Positions 45,065 to 53,700 of a stretch of 64,000 nucleotides of DNA are shown here, piece after piece. Positions within the stretch are counted from its first letter, which is position 1; the number at the start of each line of letters is the position of its first letter. Location: positions 124,001 through 188,000 of the forward strand of contig NZ_RBTP01000065.1 in NCBI RefSeq assembly GCF_003702045.1, read 5' to 3'. The notes under the pieces were generated by a model. That model was given only the letters and a program-made list of their open reading frames with translations. It was not told the origin of the DNA and did no database searches. The stretch comes from Pseudomonas viridiflava (lineage in GTDB: Bacteria > Pseudomonadota > Gammaproteobacteria > Pseudomonadales > Pseudomonadaceae). The position numbers and the translations under genes were made by a program.

Positions 45065-45964
45065 CTATCGATCAATGATCTCGACGGATCCTCGCAGTCG
45101 CCCTGCATCCCGGGCTGGGGGGAGGCCGAACAGGCGTACGTAATCCCGGCTGAACTGCGAGGGGCTTTCATAGCCCACCCGGTAGCCCGCGCCAGCCGCG
45201 TCAATGGCTTCGGCCACCATCAGGCGACGTGCCTCCTGTAATCGCAACTGACTACGAAACTCCAGCGGACTCATTGAGGTGACGGCCTTGAAATGTGCGT
45301 GAAAGGTGGAGCGGCTCATGCCGGCGATATCGGCGATGGCGTCGATCCGACAAGCCTGTCGGTAATGCTCGCGCAGCCAGGTAATCGCTTTGGCAATCTG
45401 CCGCAAGCGACTGTCTGCCCGGGCCATCTGCCGGACGATACCGTTGCTGCTCTCGTTCAGCAGCCGGTAAAGCATCTCCCGGATGAAGAGCGGTGCAAGT
45501 GCGTCGATGTCGTGGGGCGTGTCCAGCAGAGCAGCGAGCCTGGCAGCTGCGTCAAGCAGTTCCGGCGTAATGGCATTGAGTTCGATACCCGCCGTCGGCA
45601 GGTCGCTCTCTTCGCGGGTTGCCGGGTGTCGAAGCGCCAGCTCGCTCAGGATGGCCATGTCCAGGTCCAGCACGAGGCACAGATACGGTAACGCCTCGCT
45701 CGCTTCGATGACCGAGCCCATGACAGGCATGTGTACCGACGCCACCAGATAGGTGGCGGCGTCATACACGTAGGACAAGGCGCCGGCCGCCACCTGCTTG
45801 CGACCCTGAACGATGAGGCACAGGGTTGGCTCATAGACCACCGGCATCGGCACGGTAGGTGCGCCCGAACGGACCAGGCTGACACCGGCGACGGGCGTGG
45901 TGTGCATGCCGTCTGTCCGTGCATGCCGACTGATGATATCGACCAGTTTTTCCAGAGAACTCAT
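45065..45964 (-). CDS. AraC-family regulator (YqhC-like)
   Basis: Regulator of 299 residues with an N-terminal AraC_N cupin-like domain (SLVRSGAPTVPMPVVYEPTL, CLIVQGRKQVAAG) and a C-terminal double helix-turn-helix (IDAIADIAGMSRSTFHAHFK and GYESPSQFSRDYVRLFG). This architecture is that of E. coli YqhC, which activates aldehyde reductases. The start at 45964 has CGGAG upstream; the frame to 46024 is open but without a ribosome site. It is divergent from the aldo/keto reductase gene, its likely target, and lies upstream of mexE on the same strand, so it may also affect the efflux operon. Confidence 0.88.
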   Translation of the reverse strand: MSSLEKLVDIISRHARTDGMHTTPVAGVSLVRSGAPTVPMPVVYEPTLCLIVQGRKQVAAGALSYVYDAATYLVASVHMPVMGSVIEASEALPYLCLVLDLDMAILSELALRHPATREESDLPTAGIELNAITPELLDAAARLAALLDTPHDIDALAPLFIREMLYRLLNESSNGIVRQMARADSRLRQIAKAITWLREHYRQACRIDAIADIAGMSRSTFHAHFKAVTSMSPLEFRSQLRLQEARRLMVAEAIDAAGAGYRVGYESPSQFSRDYVRLFGLPPARDAGRLRGSVEIIDR

Positions 45965-46115
45965 AGCGGCTCCGTCCCACTCGATGATGAAACAACTCTC
46001 GATCCCGTTCGGATAATCATGCAAGAACGCAGGACGATCCGGCTATAGCGTAGCGCCTCCCTGACGGCAGACTGAACCCGACTGTTCAGAACTTCATCTC
46101 TACAAGGAGGCAATC

Positions 46116-47186
46116 ATGCCCGCTATCACTGCTCTCGACCACTACCGCCTACTCGGACGATCAGGTATGCGCGTTTCGCCACTGGCCCTTGGCACCATGA
46201 CCTTCGGTGCTGACTGGGGCTGGGGTGCGGAACAGGATCAGGCACGGCAAATATTCGATGCCTACGTCGACCGAGGCGGCAACTTCATCGATACCGCCGT
46301 CAACTACACCAACGGCGCGTCAGAGCGCATTCTGGGGCGGTTTCTCAAAGGCAAACGTGAGCGCCTTGTGGTGTCCACCAAATACACGATGGCTCGCGAG
46401 CCGGGTAACCCCAACTCGGGCGGCAATCATCGCTTGAACCTGATGCGTTCGGTCGAGGCCAGCCTCAAGCAGCTCGACACCGACCGTATCGACCTGCTGC
46501 ACCTGCACGCCTGGGACTTCACCACATCGGCCGACGAAGTCATGCGGGCGCTGGATGATCTGGTTCGCGCGGGCAAAGTGCTCTACCTCGGTATTTGCAA
46601 TACACCGGCATGGAAGGTCGCCGAATTGCAAACGCTCGCCACGCTGCGCGGCTGGTCGCCATTGGTTGCCCTGCAAATCGAATACAGCCTGGTCGAACGC
46701 AGCGTCGAGCACGAGTTGATCCCGATGGCCGAAGCGATGGGGCTTGGCGTGCTGCCGTGGTCGCCGTTGGGCGGCGGCATTCTGACCGGTAAATACAGCC
46801 GTGACGATTTGCAGCAGGCCAGCGAAGCGGGGGTGTCGGCCACCCGCAAAGGCGTGATCAGTTCGTCGGGCCATATGACCGAGCGCTCTTTGGCGATGGC
46901 CAGCGTCGTGGGTGAGATCGCCAAAGACATCGGCGCAACGGCCTCGCAGGTGGCGCTGGCCTGGACACTGAACAATCCGGCAGTTGTCGCTCCCATTCTG
47001 GGTGCAAGGACACTGGCACAGGCGCTGGATAATCTGGGCGCGCTGGACATCAAGCTGGGAGACGAACATATCGTCCGACTGGACCAGGCCAGCGCGCCCG
47101 AGCCCATTTTCCCGGAGCGCTTCGTGTCGCGCCCGATGGTTCAGCACCTGATCTTCGGCGGGGCCCGGCTGCAAAGCCGGGTTTGA
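46116..47186 (+). CDS. aldo/keto reductase
   Basis: NAD(P)H-dependent aldo/keto reductase of 356 residues with a TIM-barrel fold. It begins DHYRLLGRSGMRVSPLALGT. The catalytic Asp-Tyr part is FIDTAVNYTNGASERILG, the Lys is in VVSTKYTMA, and the cofactor segment is APILGARTLAQALDNLGAL. Such enzymes reduce aldehydes and quinones to alcohols. The start at 46116 has a strong AAGGAGG. It is divergent from the AraC regulator and followed by an SDR gene with its own repeat-containing upstream region. Confidence 0.92.
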   Translation: MPAITALDHYRLLGRSGMRVSPLALGTMTFGADWGWGAEQDQARQIFDAYVDRGGNFIDTAVNYTNGASERILGRFLKGKRERLVVSTKYTMAREPGNPNSGGNHRLNLMRSVEASLKQLDTDRIDLLHLHAWDFTTSADEVMRALDDLVRAGKVLYLGICNTPAWKVAELQTLATLRGWSPLVALQIEYSLVERSVEHELIPMAEAMGLGVLPWSPLGGGILTGKYSRDDLQQASEAGVSATRKGVISSSGHMTERSLAMASVVGEIAKDIGATASQVALAWTLNNPAVVAPILGARTLAQALDNLGALDIKLGDEHIVRLDQASAPEPIFPERFVSRPMVQHLIFGGARLQSRV

Positions 47187-47201
47187 CAGGGCGTGCGCAG
47201 T

Positions 47202-47256
47202 TAATGATGTCGATCAGCATCAAAGGGATTGACGGTAATGATTTCGATCATCATCA
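47202..47256. repeat. two 21-base direct repeats upstream of the SDR gene
   Basis: Repeats at 47202-47222 and 47236-47256 agree at 19 of 21 positions and begin TAATGAT. Each holds a 12-base dyad TGAT-NTCG-ATCA. The centres are 34 bases apart, about three helical turns, and they lie 40-94 bases before the SDR start. They look like a pair of operator sites for a dimeric regulator. Confidence 0.7.
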
Positions 47257-47295
47257 TAGCGGCATCTTCAGTCACTTGCCCGCGAAGGAAATCCC

Positions 47296-48150
47296 ATGAC
47301 GATCCCTAAACCCGTAGCGTTGGTGACCGGTGCTTCATCCGGCATTGGCGAAGCCACTGCCCATGCGCTCGTCGCGGCAGGCTATACCGTGTACGGCACC
47401 AGCCGGAAAGGGACTCAGAGCGGCCAGCGCAACTTTTCGATGCTGGCCCTCGACGTGACGGACGATGCTTCTGTCGAGACGGCGATAAAGGAACTACTGG
47501 TGCTGGAAGGGCGCATTGACCTGCTGGTCAACAACGCCGGTTTCGGCCTCGCACCGGCGGCAGCCGAAGAGAGTTCGATCGAGCAGGCCAAGGCTATCTT
47601 CGACACCAACTTTCTGGGGATTGTGCGTACCACTCGTGCGGTGGTACCGCACATGCGTCGGCAGGGCAATGGCAGGATTATCAACATCGGTTCCATTCTG
47701 GGCATCGTGCCGGTGCCGTTCGTGGCGTTGTATGCGGCCAGCAAGCATGCGGTGGAAGGGTATTCGGAGTCTCTGGATCACGAATTGCGCATCTTTGGCA
47801 TCCGGGTCACGATCATCGAGCCGGGCTACACCAAAACATCATTCGAAACCAACAACCTTGAAGCCGACGCCAAGCTGGAGATTTATCAGGACGTGCGGGC
47901 GAGGGTGTCCAAAGCGGTCAAGCACGCCATGACCAATGCCGACAGCCCGGATGTAGTCGCCCAGGTGGTGCTCAAGGCTGCGAATGCCGAGCGTCCTAAA
48001 TTGCGTTATACCGCCGGTAAAACGGCTGGCCAGTTTCAGTTCATGCGCCGCTTTGCGCCAGCGGGTTTTCTGGATGCGGCCATCCGCAAGAACCTGAAAC
48101 TGGACGCAAAATTGCCGTCGCAGGCACGCACGTCTCACCAGCCAGGTTGA
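47296..48150 (+). CDS. short-chain dehydrogenase/reductase
   Basis: SDR oxidoreductase of 284 residues (classical type with C-terminal extension). The NAD(P) loop is VTGASSGIGEATAHAL, the NNAG motif is LLVNNAGFGLAP and the catalytic Ser-Tyr-Lys set is NIGSILG and YAASKHAVEGYSE. The start has GAAGGAA upstream. It follows the aldo/keto reductase on the same strand with a 109-base gap holding paired repeats. It may reduce aldehydes or ketones from lipid or plant compounds; the substrate is unknown. Confidence 0.92.
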   Translation: MTIPKPVALVTGASSGIGEATAHALVAAGYTVYGTSRKGTQSGQRNFSMLALDVTDDASVETAIKELLVLEGRIDLLVNNAGFGLAPAAAEESSIEQAKAIFDTNFLGIVRTTRAVVPHMRRQGNGRIINIGSILGIVPVPFVALYAASKHAVEGYSESLDHELRIFGIRVTIIEPGYTKTSFETNNLEADAKLEIYQDVRARVSKAVKHAMTNADSPDVVAQVVLKAANAERPKLRYTAGKTAGQFQFMRRFAPAGFLDAAIRKNLKLDAKLPSQARTSHQPG

Positions 48151-48240
48151 TCCGGCTGGCATTGCCCGGTCAATCCATGTTCGCCAGACACGCGTTTACT
48201 CACTACAGTGGTTCCCGATGGCAACTTCAGGAGGAACCCG

Positions 48241-48960
48241 ATGATGCTTCCAAAAGCGCTGGCGTTTGATGTCTTCGGAACAGTCGTTGACTGGCATTCG
48301 GGCATTGCCCGCGAAACCGCAGCGTTCCTGGCGAGCAACCTGCCTTCGGTCAGTTCAGGTGAGTTCGCGTTGCAGTGGAGAAAGCTTTACGCCCCGGCGA
48401 TGCGCGAGTGCATCAATGAGGCAAGAGGCTTCGTGGTGCTGGACACTTTGCACCATGAGACGCTGCAACAGTTGTTGACCAGCCACGGTCTGGACGTCAG
48501 TCGCATTCAGTCCGAAGAGCTGTGGCGGCTCGCCCACGCCTGGCGTCGACTGGATCCCTGGCCCGATGTGCCTCAGGGGCTGGTACGACTGCGTGAGGCA
48601 CGTCCTGTCGTGACCTTGTCCAACGCCAACGTGGAACTGATGATCGCGATGAACCGCTATAACGGTCTGCAGTGGGACGCATTGCTGGGGGCGGAATTTG
48701 CCCAGACCTACAAACCGGAGCCTGCCGCCTACCTGACGACAGTCGACGCACTGGGCTTGAAGCCACAGCAGTTGTGCCTGGTGGCCTGCCATCACAGCGA
48801 TCTGGCGGCGGCCAGGGATTGCGGCCTGACGACGGCTTTTGTCCATCGGCCGATGGAGTACGGTGGAGCCCCCGCGCCCGATGCGGATTATGCCCAGGAC
48901 TGGGACTATGAAGCTGACAGTTTCATCGATCTTGCGCAGCAGCTTTCCCCGGGAATGTGA
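48241..48960 (+). CDS. haloacid dehalogenase type II (HAD superfamily)
   Basis: HAD enzyme of 239 residues of the L-2-haloacid dehalogenase group. The nucleophile Asp is in LAFDVFGTVVDWHSG, the Ser/Asn motif is VTLSNANVELM, the Lys is in YKPEPAAYL and the acidic end is LVACHHSDLAAARDCGL. In true dehalogenases an acidic Asp occurs in that last motif; here it is HHSDLAAA, consistent with the family. A strong AGGAGG lies 6 bases before the ATG at 48241. Chloro- or other 2-haloacids are the family substrate, but many relatives act as phosphatases. Confidence 0.85.
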   Translation: MMLPKALAFDVFGTVVDWHSGIARETAAFLASNLPSVSSGEFALQWRKLYAPAMRECINEARGFVVLDTLHHETLQQLLTSHGLDVSRIQSEELWRLAHAWRRLDPWPDVPQGLVRLREARPVVTLSNANVELMIAMNRYNGLQWDALLGAEFAQTYKPEPAAYLTTVDALGLKPQQLCLVACHHSDLAAARDCGLTTAFVHRPMEYGGAPAPDADYAQDWDYEADSFIDLAQQLSPGM

Positions 48961-49040
48961 ACCTTGCACCGATACAGCGCTCACTTGTTAAGCCGCTGCG
49001 CCAAGTGATAGCGCTGTTTCACTGCTGATAAGGAATTCGC

Positions 49041-50792
49041 ATGCCTCAAGCCTCGCCACCGCTCTCGACCACGACATCGCTGGCCGGACCTGTCGAGCGC
49101 GAGCTCAGTCTGCGTGCTGTCGTCACCGGCATCGTGCTCGGTATCCTCCTGACGCCCTCCAATGTCTACGCAGGACTCAAGATCGGCTGGTCGTTCAATA
49201 TGTCGATCATTGCCTTGCTGATCGGTTACGGCATTTGGCAAGGCCTTGCGCGACGCTCGACCGGCCAATTGCCCTGGACCCTGCACGAAAGCAATATCAA
49301 CCAGACCGTGGCGTCTGCTGCTGCGTCGATCATTTCAGGCGGGCTGGTCGCACCGATTCCGGCCTATACACTGCTGACCGGTCAGCAACTGGATGCACTT
49401 CCGATGATTGCCTGGGTGTTTTCGGTGAGCTTTCTCGGCATCTGGATTGCCTGGTATCTTCGCCCCTCGCTGCTCAACGACAAGGCGCTGAAGTTCCCCG
49501 AAGGGATGGCCACGCTGGAAACCCTGCTCCACATCTACAACCATGGTCACGAAGCCGCGACGCGTTTGAAAGTGTTGCTGAGCGCGGCGCTGCTGTCGGC
49601 ATCGGTCAAGTGGGTCGACACTTTCATGTGGGCGTTGCCACGCTGGTCGCCCAACGCTCAATTGGAACGCCTGACCTTTACCGCTGACCCCTCGCTGTTG
49701 CTGGTGGGGTTCGGCGCAATCATCGGCATCCGGGTTGGATTGACCCTGTTGCTCGGTGCGCTGCTGGCATGGGGCGGGCTGGCACCCTGGTTGCTGGAAC
49801 AAGGCCTGGTGCAACTCCCACCCGACAGCAGCGGCCCGCAGTTCGCCGCACTGGTGGAGTGGTTGCTGTGGCCGGGGGTGAGCCTGATGGTCTGCTCGAC
49901 GCTGGCTTCGCTGGCGATTCGGCTGTGGGCGCTGCACAAAACGACCAAGGCTGATGGCGGAAAAACCTGGACCCTGCCCAAGCCCGGACCTGCAGCAGGT
50001 TTCGCGCTGGCAATCGTTCTGGTGGTTACCCTGCAAGCGCTGCTGTTTGGCATCAACCTGTGGATGGCGCTGCTGACCATTCCATTGGCCATATGCCTAG
50101 CGGCGGTGGCCGCACGGGTGGTCGGCGCAACGGGCATTCCACCCATCGGTGCCATCGGGCAGTTGTCCCAGTTGAGTTTCGGCATCGTGGCGCCAGGGCA
50201 GGTGCCGATCAACCTGATGAGCGCCAACACCGCAGGCGGATCGGCCGGGCAGTGCACTGACCTGATGAACGATTTCAAAGTAGGCCGTGCCATTGGCGCG
50301 ACGCCGCGCAAACAATTGATTGCTCAGACGCTCGGGATCTTCGTGGGCAGCATCGTCGGCGTTTTCGCGTACCTGGCCCTGATCCCGGATCCGCAGAGCA
50401 TGCTGCTCACCGAAGAATGGCCCGCGCCCGCAGTCGCCACCTGGAAAGCAGTGGCACAAACCCTGACTCACGGGCTGGACTCGCTTTCCACCAGCATTCG
50501 CTGGGCGATTTTCATAGGCGGGCTTGCCGGTCTGCTGCTGGGCATTCTCGACAGCGTGTTGCCTGCACGCCGCGCCAGATTCCTGCCCAGCACCGCTGCG
50601 TTGGGGCTGGCGTTCGTGTTGCCCGCGTCGGTATCGCTGATGATGGCGCTCGGCGCAATCGTGACCTGGCTGGTGAGCTGCCGCTGGGCGGGCCTGACCG
50701 AACGGTTTGCGATTACCGCGGCGGCGGGGCTGATTGCAGGGGAAAGTATTACCGGGGTAGGGGCGTCTTTGTGGCAGATGTTCAGTCAGTGA
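49041..50792 (+). CDS. OPT-family transporter
   Basis: Membrane protein of 583 residues of the oligopeptide transporter (OPT) family. Around 14 hydrophobic segments are visible. OPT traits are the N-terminal VVTGIVLGILLTPSNVYAGLKIGWSFNMS (residues 24-52), INQTVASAAASIISGGL and an internal GSAGQCTDLMNDFKVGRAIGATP segment. Members import peptides or metal-chelates such as ferric siderophores; the bacterial branch substrate is not established. AAGGA precedes the ATG at 49041. It follows the HAD gene by 80 bases, with no strong stem between, so they may be co-transcribed. Confidence 0.9.
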   Translation: MPQASPPLSTTTSLAGPVERELSLRAVVTGIVLGILLTPSNVYAGLKIGWSFNMSIIALLIGYGIWQGLARRSTGQLPWTLHESNINQTVASAAASIISGGLVAPIPAYTLLTGQQLDALPMIAWVFSVSFLGIWIAWYLRPSLLNDKALKFPEGMATLETLLHIYNHGHEAATRLKVLLSAALLSASVKWVDTFMWALPRWSPNAQLERLTFTADPSLLLVGFGAIIGIRVGLTLLLGALLAWGGLAPWLLEQGLVQLPPDSSGPQFAALVEWLLWPGVSLMVCSTLASLAIRLWALHKTTKADGGKTWTLPKPGPAAGFALAIVLVVTLQALLFGINLWMALLTIPLAICLAAVAARVVGATGIPPIGAIGQLSQLSFGIVAPGQVPINLMSANTAGGSAGQCTDLMNDFKVGRAIGATPRKQLIAQTLGIFVGSIVGVFAYLALIPDPQSMLLTEEWPAPAVATWKAVAQTLTHGLDSLSTSIRWAIFIGGLAGLLLGILDSVLPARRARFLPSTAALGLAFVLPASVSLMMALGAIVTWLVSCRWAGLTERFAITAAAGLIAGESITGVGASLWQMFSQ

Positions 50793-50845
50793 AGGGGGGC
50801 TGCACCAGCTTCTGCCTGGAGAGTGTGCAGGTCGAAGTGCGATTG

Positions 50846-50867
50846 GTGGGAGCGGACTTGTCCGCGA
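50846..50867 (+). repeat. REP-type sequence
   Basis: The 22-base motif starting GTGGGAGCGGACTTGTCCGC with its internal inverted repeat (GCGGAC and GTCCGC) is a standard Pseudomonas REP sequence. Only one clear copy lies in the 224-base gap between the OPT gene and the Nudix gene. REPs are dispersed, often RAYT-mobilised, and may act as terminators or mRNA stabilisers. Confidence 0.82.
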
Positions 50868-51016
50868 ATGCTGCATTTCAGCCGCTAGACTTTGTGGGCA
50901 GTACCGGCCTTTTCGCGGAAAACGAAACGCTGCCCGTTCCGCCCCTCCAAAGTTTGCTTCGCGACAGCGCTACGTTATACGTACAAGCCTCAGCGTTTCG
51001 CATGATGTAACGCCCC

Positions 51017-51460
51017 TTAAAGCAGCGAAGCTGACTTGAGCATTTCCAATAGACCTTCGGGTACGAGTGGTGATTCGGCCGAAAAGCGAGACTCTGGATG
51101 CCACGCTGCTTTAAAGCATGATCCGTCGCTCTCGTGCCCATCCAGAAAAAGCTTTTCATAAACCGCCACATCATCGAACGTCGCATCGTAAACCTGGACT
51201 ATCTCGTGCCCAGGCTTGCCCGCGTAAATGAAAAGGCTTTCCAGCGTACCGATCAACCTTAGTTTGCCGATCGTCAGCCCCAGTTCTTCCTGAACCTCTC
51301 GCACGATAGCGTCGCTACTGCGTTCACCAAATTCAATGCCTCCGCCAATGGGCCGAAAGAAAGTCTGCTCTTTGACGGCGTCGTAGAACTCGTTGACCAG
51401 TATTTTTCCTTTGTGGCTGAAGAGGCAGATCGCGATAGGGCGGACGCGTGGTACTGACAT
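51017..51460 (-). CDS. Nudix hydrolase
   Basis: Nudix pyrophosphohydrolase of 147 residues. The Nudix box is complete: GGIEFGERSSDAIVREVQEE followed by LGL, so all metal-binding Glu residues are present. It starts MSVPRVRPIAICLFSHKG with a first strand typical of the fold. The frame continues upstream to 51547, but the ATG at 51460 has an AGGGAC ribosome site and begins the domain. The substrate is a nucleoside diphosphate linked to X; ADP-ribose and oxidised nucleotides are common. It is between nemA and the OPT gene and has no evident partner. Confidence 0.9.
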   Translation of the reverse strand: MSVPRVRPIAICLFSHKGKILVNEFYDAVKEQTFFRPIGGGIEFGERSSDAIVREVQEELGLTIGKLRLIGTLESLFIYAGKPGHEIVQVYDATFDDVAVYEKLFLDGHESDGSCFKAAWHPESRFSAESPLVPEGLLEMLKSASLL

Positions 51461-51575
51461 AAAAGTTAAGTCCCTTTGAATTAAAGCGCGTAGGGTGCTT
51501 AGCGTTATACCAAGCTGAGCACCCTGAACCGTAGAGACCGCCATCATACTGCCTCGGTATGATCAGCTCAGCCAA

Positions 51576-52700
51576 TCAACCGCGGTACACAGGATAATCC
51601 GTATACCCCTCGGCACCGCCGCCATATACCGTTTCCGGGTTCAATGCATTCAGCGGCCAGTCATTTTTAATGCGCGCAGGCAGATCGGGGTTGGCCATGA
51701 ACGGGCGGCCGAACGCCACGAAGTCTGCGAGACCCGATTCCAGCAATTTTGCACCCGACTCAGCGTTGTAGCGACCGGCGTAGATGATCGCGCCCTTGAA
51801 GGTGTCGCGCACTGCGCGGCGGAAGGTTTCCGGCATGGCAGGGGCGTTGTCCCAGTCGGCTTCGGCGATGGACAGGTAGGCGATGCCCACGTCCTGAAGC
51901 ACCTTGATCGCTTCGATGTAGGTGGTGTGTGGATCTTCCTCGACCATGCCCAGGTAGGTGCGGGCCTCGTCGGTGGTCGTGAACAGAGGTGCAAAGCGCA
52001 CACCGACTTTTTCCTTGCCGATGCATTCGGCGACACCCGCTACCACTTCGCGCAGAAAACGCAGACGGTTTTGCAGGGAGCCGCCGTATTGGTCCGTGCG
52101 CAGGTTGCTGTGCGCGGAGATGAACTGGTTAACCAGATAGCCGTTGGCGCAATGCAACTCGATCCCGTCAAACCCTGCCTCCATCGCGTTGCGGGCAGCT
52201 TGAATATAGAGCTGGATCAGTTCCTGGACCTCGTCGGTGGTCAGCGCTCGTGGCGCGGAAGGTGGAACTAGTTCGCCTGCGCCGGGGGCCGTTTCGATGA
52301 ACACGCTGACGCGGTCTGTGGCCACTGCGGAAGCCGACACCGGCGCGTCGCCATTTGGCTGGAGCGCGGTGTGGGACACACGGCCGACGTGCCAGAGCTG
52401 AGCAAAGATCACGCCGTTTTTAGCATGCACGGCGTCGGTGACTTTGCGCCATCCGGCGATCTGCTCGGCTGTATGAATCCCCGGTGTCCACGCATAACCC
52501 TGGCCACGCGGTTCGATCTGTGTACCTTCAGTGACCAGAAAGCCGGCACCCGCGCGCTGTTGGTAGTACTCGGCCATCAGGTCATTGGCGACGTTGCCCG
52601 GTTGCGTACTGCGCTGACGGGTCAGCGGCGGCAGAACGATACGGTTTTTCAGTGTGTGAGAACCCAGTGTAGCGGGGGTGAAGTAGCTGCTGTTGGTCAT
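51576..52700 (-). CDS. nemA: N-ethylmaleimide reductase / old yellow enzyme
   Basis: FMN-dependent ene-reductase of 374 residues, old yellow enzyme family. It reduces electrophilic alkenes, maleimides, quinones and nitro compounds with NADPH. Motifs are LKNRIVLPPLTRQRS, FAQLWHVGRVSH, ELHCANGYLVNQF with active-site His/Asn and the FMN part VAFGRPFMANPDLP. XenB/NemA members detoxify such compounds. It has its own operator at 52726-52742 and is separated from the upstream DJ-1 gene by a terminator, so both genes answer the same repressor separately. Confidence 0.93.
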   Translation of the reverse strand: MTNSSYFTPATLGSHTLKNRIVLPPLTRQRSTQPGNVANDLMAEYYQQRAGAGFLVTEGTQIEPRGQGYAWTPGIHTAEQIAGWRKVTDAVHAKNGVIFAQLWHVGRVSHTALQPNGDAPVSASAVATDRVSVFIETAPGAGELVPPSAPRALTTDEVQELIQLYIQAARNAMEAGFDGIELHCANGYLVNQFISAHSNLRTDQYGGSLQNRLRFLREVVAGVAECIGKEKVGVRFAPLFTTTDEARTYLGMVEEDPHTTYIEAIKVLQDVGIAYLSIAEADWDNAPAMPETFRRAVRDTFKGAIIYAGRYNAESGAKLLESGLADFVAFGRPFMANPDLPARIKNDWPLNALNPETVYGGGAEGYTDYPVYRG

Positions 52701-52725
52701 GGGTGTACCTTGAATATTGAGTTAA

Positions 52726-52742
52726 TTAGACCAGTCGACTAA
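52726..52742. promoter_or_regulatory. NemR-type operator upstream of nemA
   Basis: TTAGACCAGTCGACTAA, a 17-base site with TTAG/CTAA arms, 26-42 bases upstream of the nemA ATG. The core TAGACCAGTCG (52727-52737) is repeated at 53594-53604 and, inverted, at 53671-53681. Confidence 0.8.
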
Positions 52743-52749
52743 AGGCCTG

Positions 52750-52784
52750 ATAAAAATAAAACCGTGTGACAGGCACACGGTTTT
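52750..52784 (-). terminator. terminator of the DJ-1/PfpI gene
   Basis: On the minus strand AAAACCGTGTG and CACACGGTTTT pair (52784-52758) with a 5-base loop, followed by ATTTTTATC. It stops transcription from the DJ-1/PfpI gene before nemA. Confidence 0.85.
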
Positions 52785-52815
52785 CATGAGCTGCTTAGCG
52801 ATGAAGATGAAGCGC

Positions 52816-53493
52816 TCAGCCAAGCATTTTCAGCAGCTTTTCAGCCACAGCTGCGGAGCTGGCGGGGTTCTGGCCGGTCACCAGTTGTCCGTCCGCGACA
52901 ACATGCACCTGCCAGTCAGAGACTTTGGAGTAACGCCCACCCAGACGTTGAAACTCGTCTTCGATCAGAAACGGTACGACGTCGGTCAAACCGACCGCAG
53001 CCTCTTCGGCGTTGGTGAAACCGGTGACTTCACGGTGCTGGATAAGCGGTTTGCCGTCAGCGGCAACTACATGACGCAACACACCGGGTGCGTGGCAGAC
53101 AAAACCATGTGGCTTGTTGCTGCGATCAAAAGCTTCGATCAAGGCAATCGAATGCTTGTCTTCAGCCAGGTCCCACAGCGGACCGTGGCCGCCTGGGTAG
53201 AACACCGCATCGAAGTCATCAGCGCTGACATCAGCCAGACGTCCGGTATTGGCGAGTGCCTGCTGCGCGGCTGTATCGTTGCGGAAACGGTCGGTTTCGG
53301 CGGTCTGCGCATCCGGTTCGTCGCTTTTTGGATCGAGCGGCGGTTGGCCACCGGCTGGCGATACCAGCGTGACGTCTGCGCCAGCGTCCTGGAAGGCGAA
53401 GTAGGGGGCGGCGAATTCTTCCAGCCAGAAGCCGGTTTTCTTGCCGGTGTTGCCGAGCTGATCGTGTGAGGTCAAAACCATCAAGATTTTCAT
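52816..53493 (-). CDS. DJ-1/PfpI-family protein (type 1 glutamine amidotransferase-like)
   Basis: Cytoplasmic protein of 225 residues of the DJ-1/PfpI superfamily, Hsp31-like branch. It starts MKILMVLTSHDQLGNTGKKT. The nucleophile elbow is FVCHAPGVL with Cys133, and acid and oxyanion segments are FYPGGHGPLWDL and the earlier WLEEFAAPY with a Glu. Such enzymes act as glyoxalase III or deglycase-type detoxifiers of methylglyoxal; chaperone roles are also reported. The start is the ATG at 53493. It is divergent from nemR with an operator in front, so electrophile induction is likely. Confidence 0.88.
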   Translation of the reverse strand: MKILMVLTSHDQLGNTGKKTGFWLEEFAAPYFAFQDAGADVTLVSPAGGQPPLDPKSDEPDAQTAETDRFRNDTAAQQALANTGRLADVSADDFDAVFYPGGHGPLWDLAEDKHSIALIEAFDRSNKPHGFVCHAPGVLRHVVAADGKPLIQHREVTGFTNAEEAAVGLTDVVPFLIEDEFQRLGGRYSKVSDWQVHVVADGQLVTGQNPASSAAVAEKLLKMLG

Positions 53494-53593
53494 AGCGCAC
53501 CCTGTCATTGGTTGAGCGTCAGTGGCATGCAATGAATTTGCATGTCCCGACTGCCTGTGGAATAGGTTGACGGGGCGCAGCATAGTTTCAGAA

Positions 53594-53608
53594 TAGACCA
53601 GTCGTCTA
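53594..53608. promoter_or_regulatory. NemR-type operator upstream of the DJ-1 gene
   Basis: TAGACCAGTCGTCTA, a 15-base site with 5-base arms TAGAC/GTCTA, about 100 bases upstream of the DJ-1 gene ATG at 53493. It shares the core TAGACCAGTCG with the nemA and nemR sites. Confidence 0.8.
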
Positions 53609-53666
53609 GTATTTTTTTCAACCAAGGGTTTTTCGTGGGCGGATGTGGCAAACTCTCGGTCCTTCG

Positions 53667-53683
53667 AATACGACTGGTCTATT
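53667..53683. promoter_or_regulatory. NemR-type operator upstream of nemR
   Basis: AATACGACTGGTCTATT, the inverse complement carrying the same TAGACCAGTCG core, ends 17 bases before the nemR ATG. Here it would block nemR transcription or translation start, giving negative autoregulation. Confidence 0.8.
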
Positions 53684-53700
53684 GCCTGGTAATCGCCCCC

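Noticed and set aside
48229..48260. GGAACC resembling a hrp box
   Set aside because: No CCAC-type second half at the right spacing; other GGAACC copies in the window also fail.
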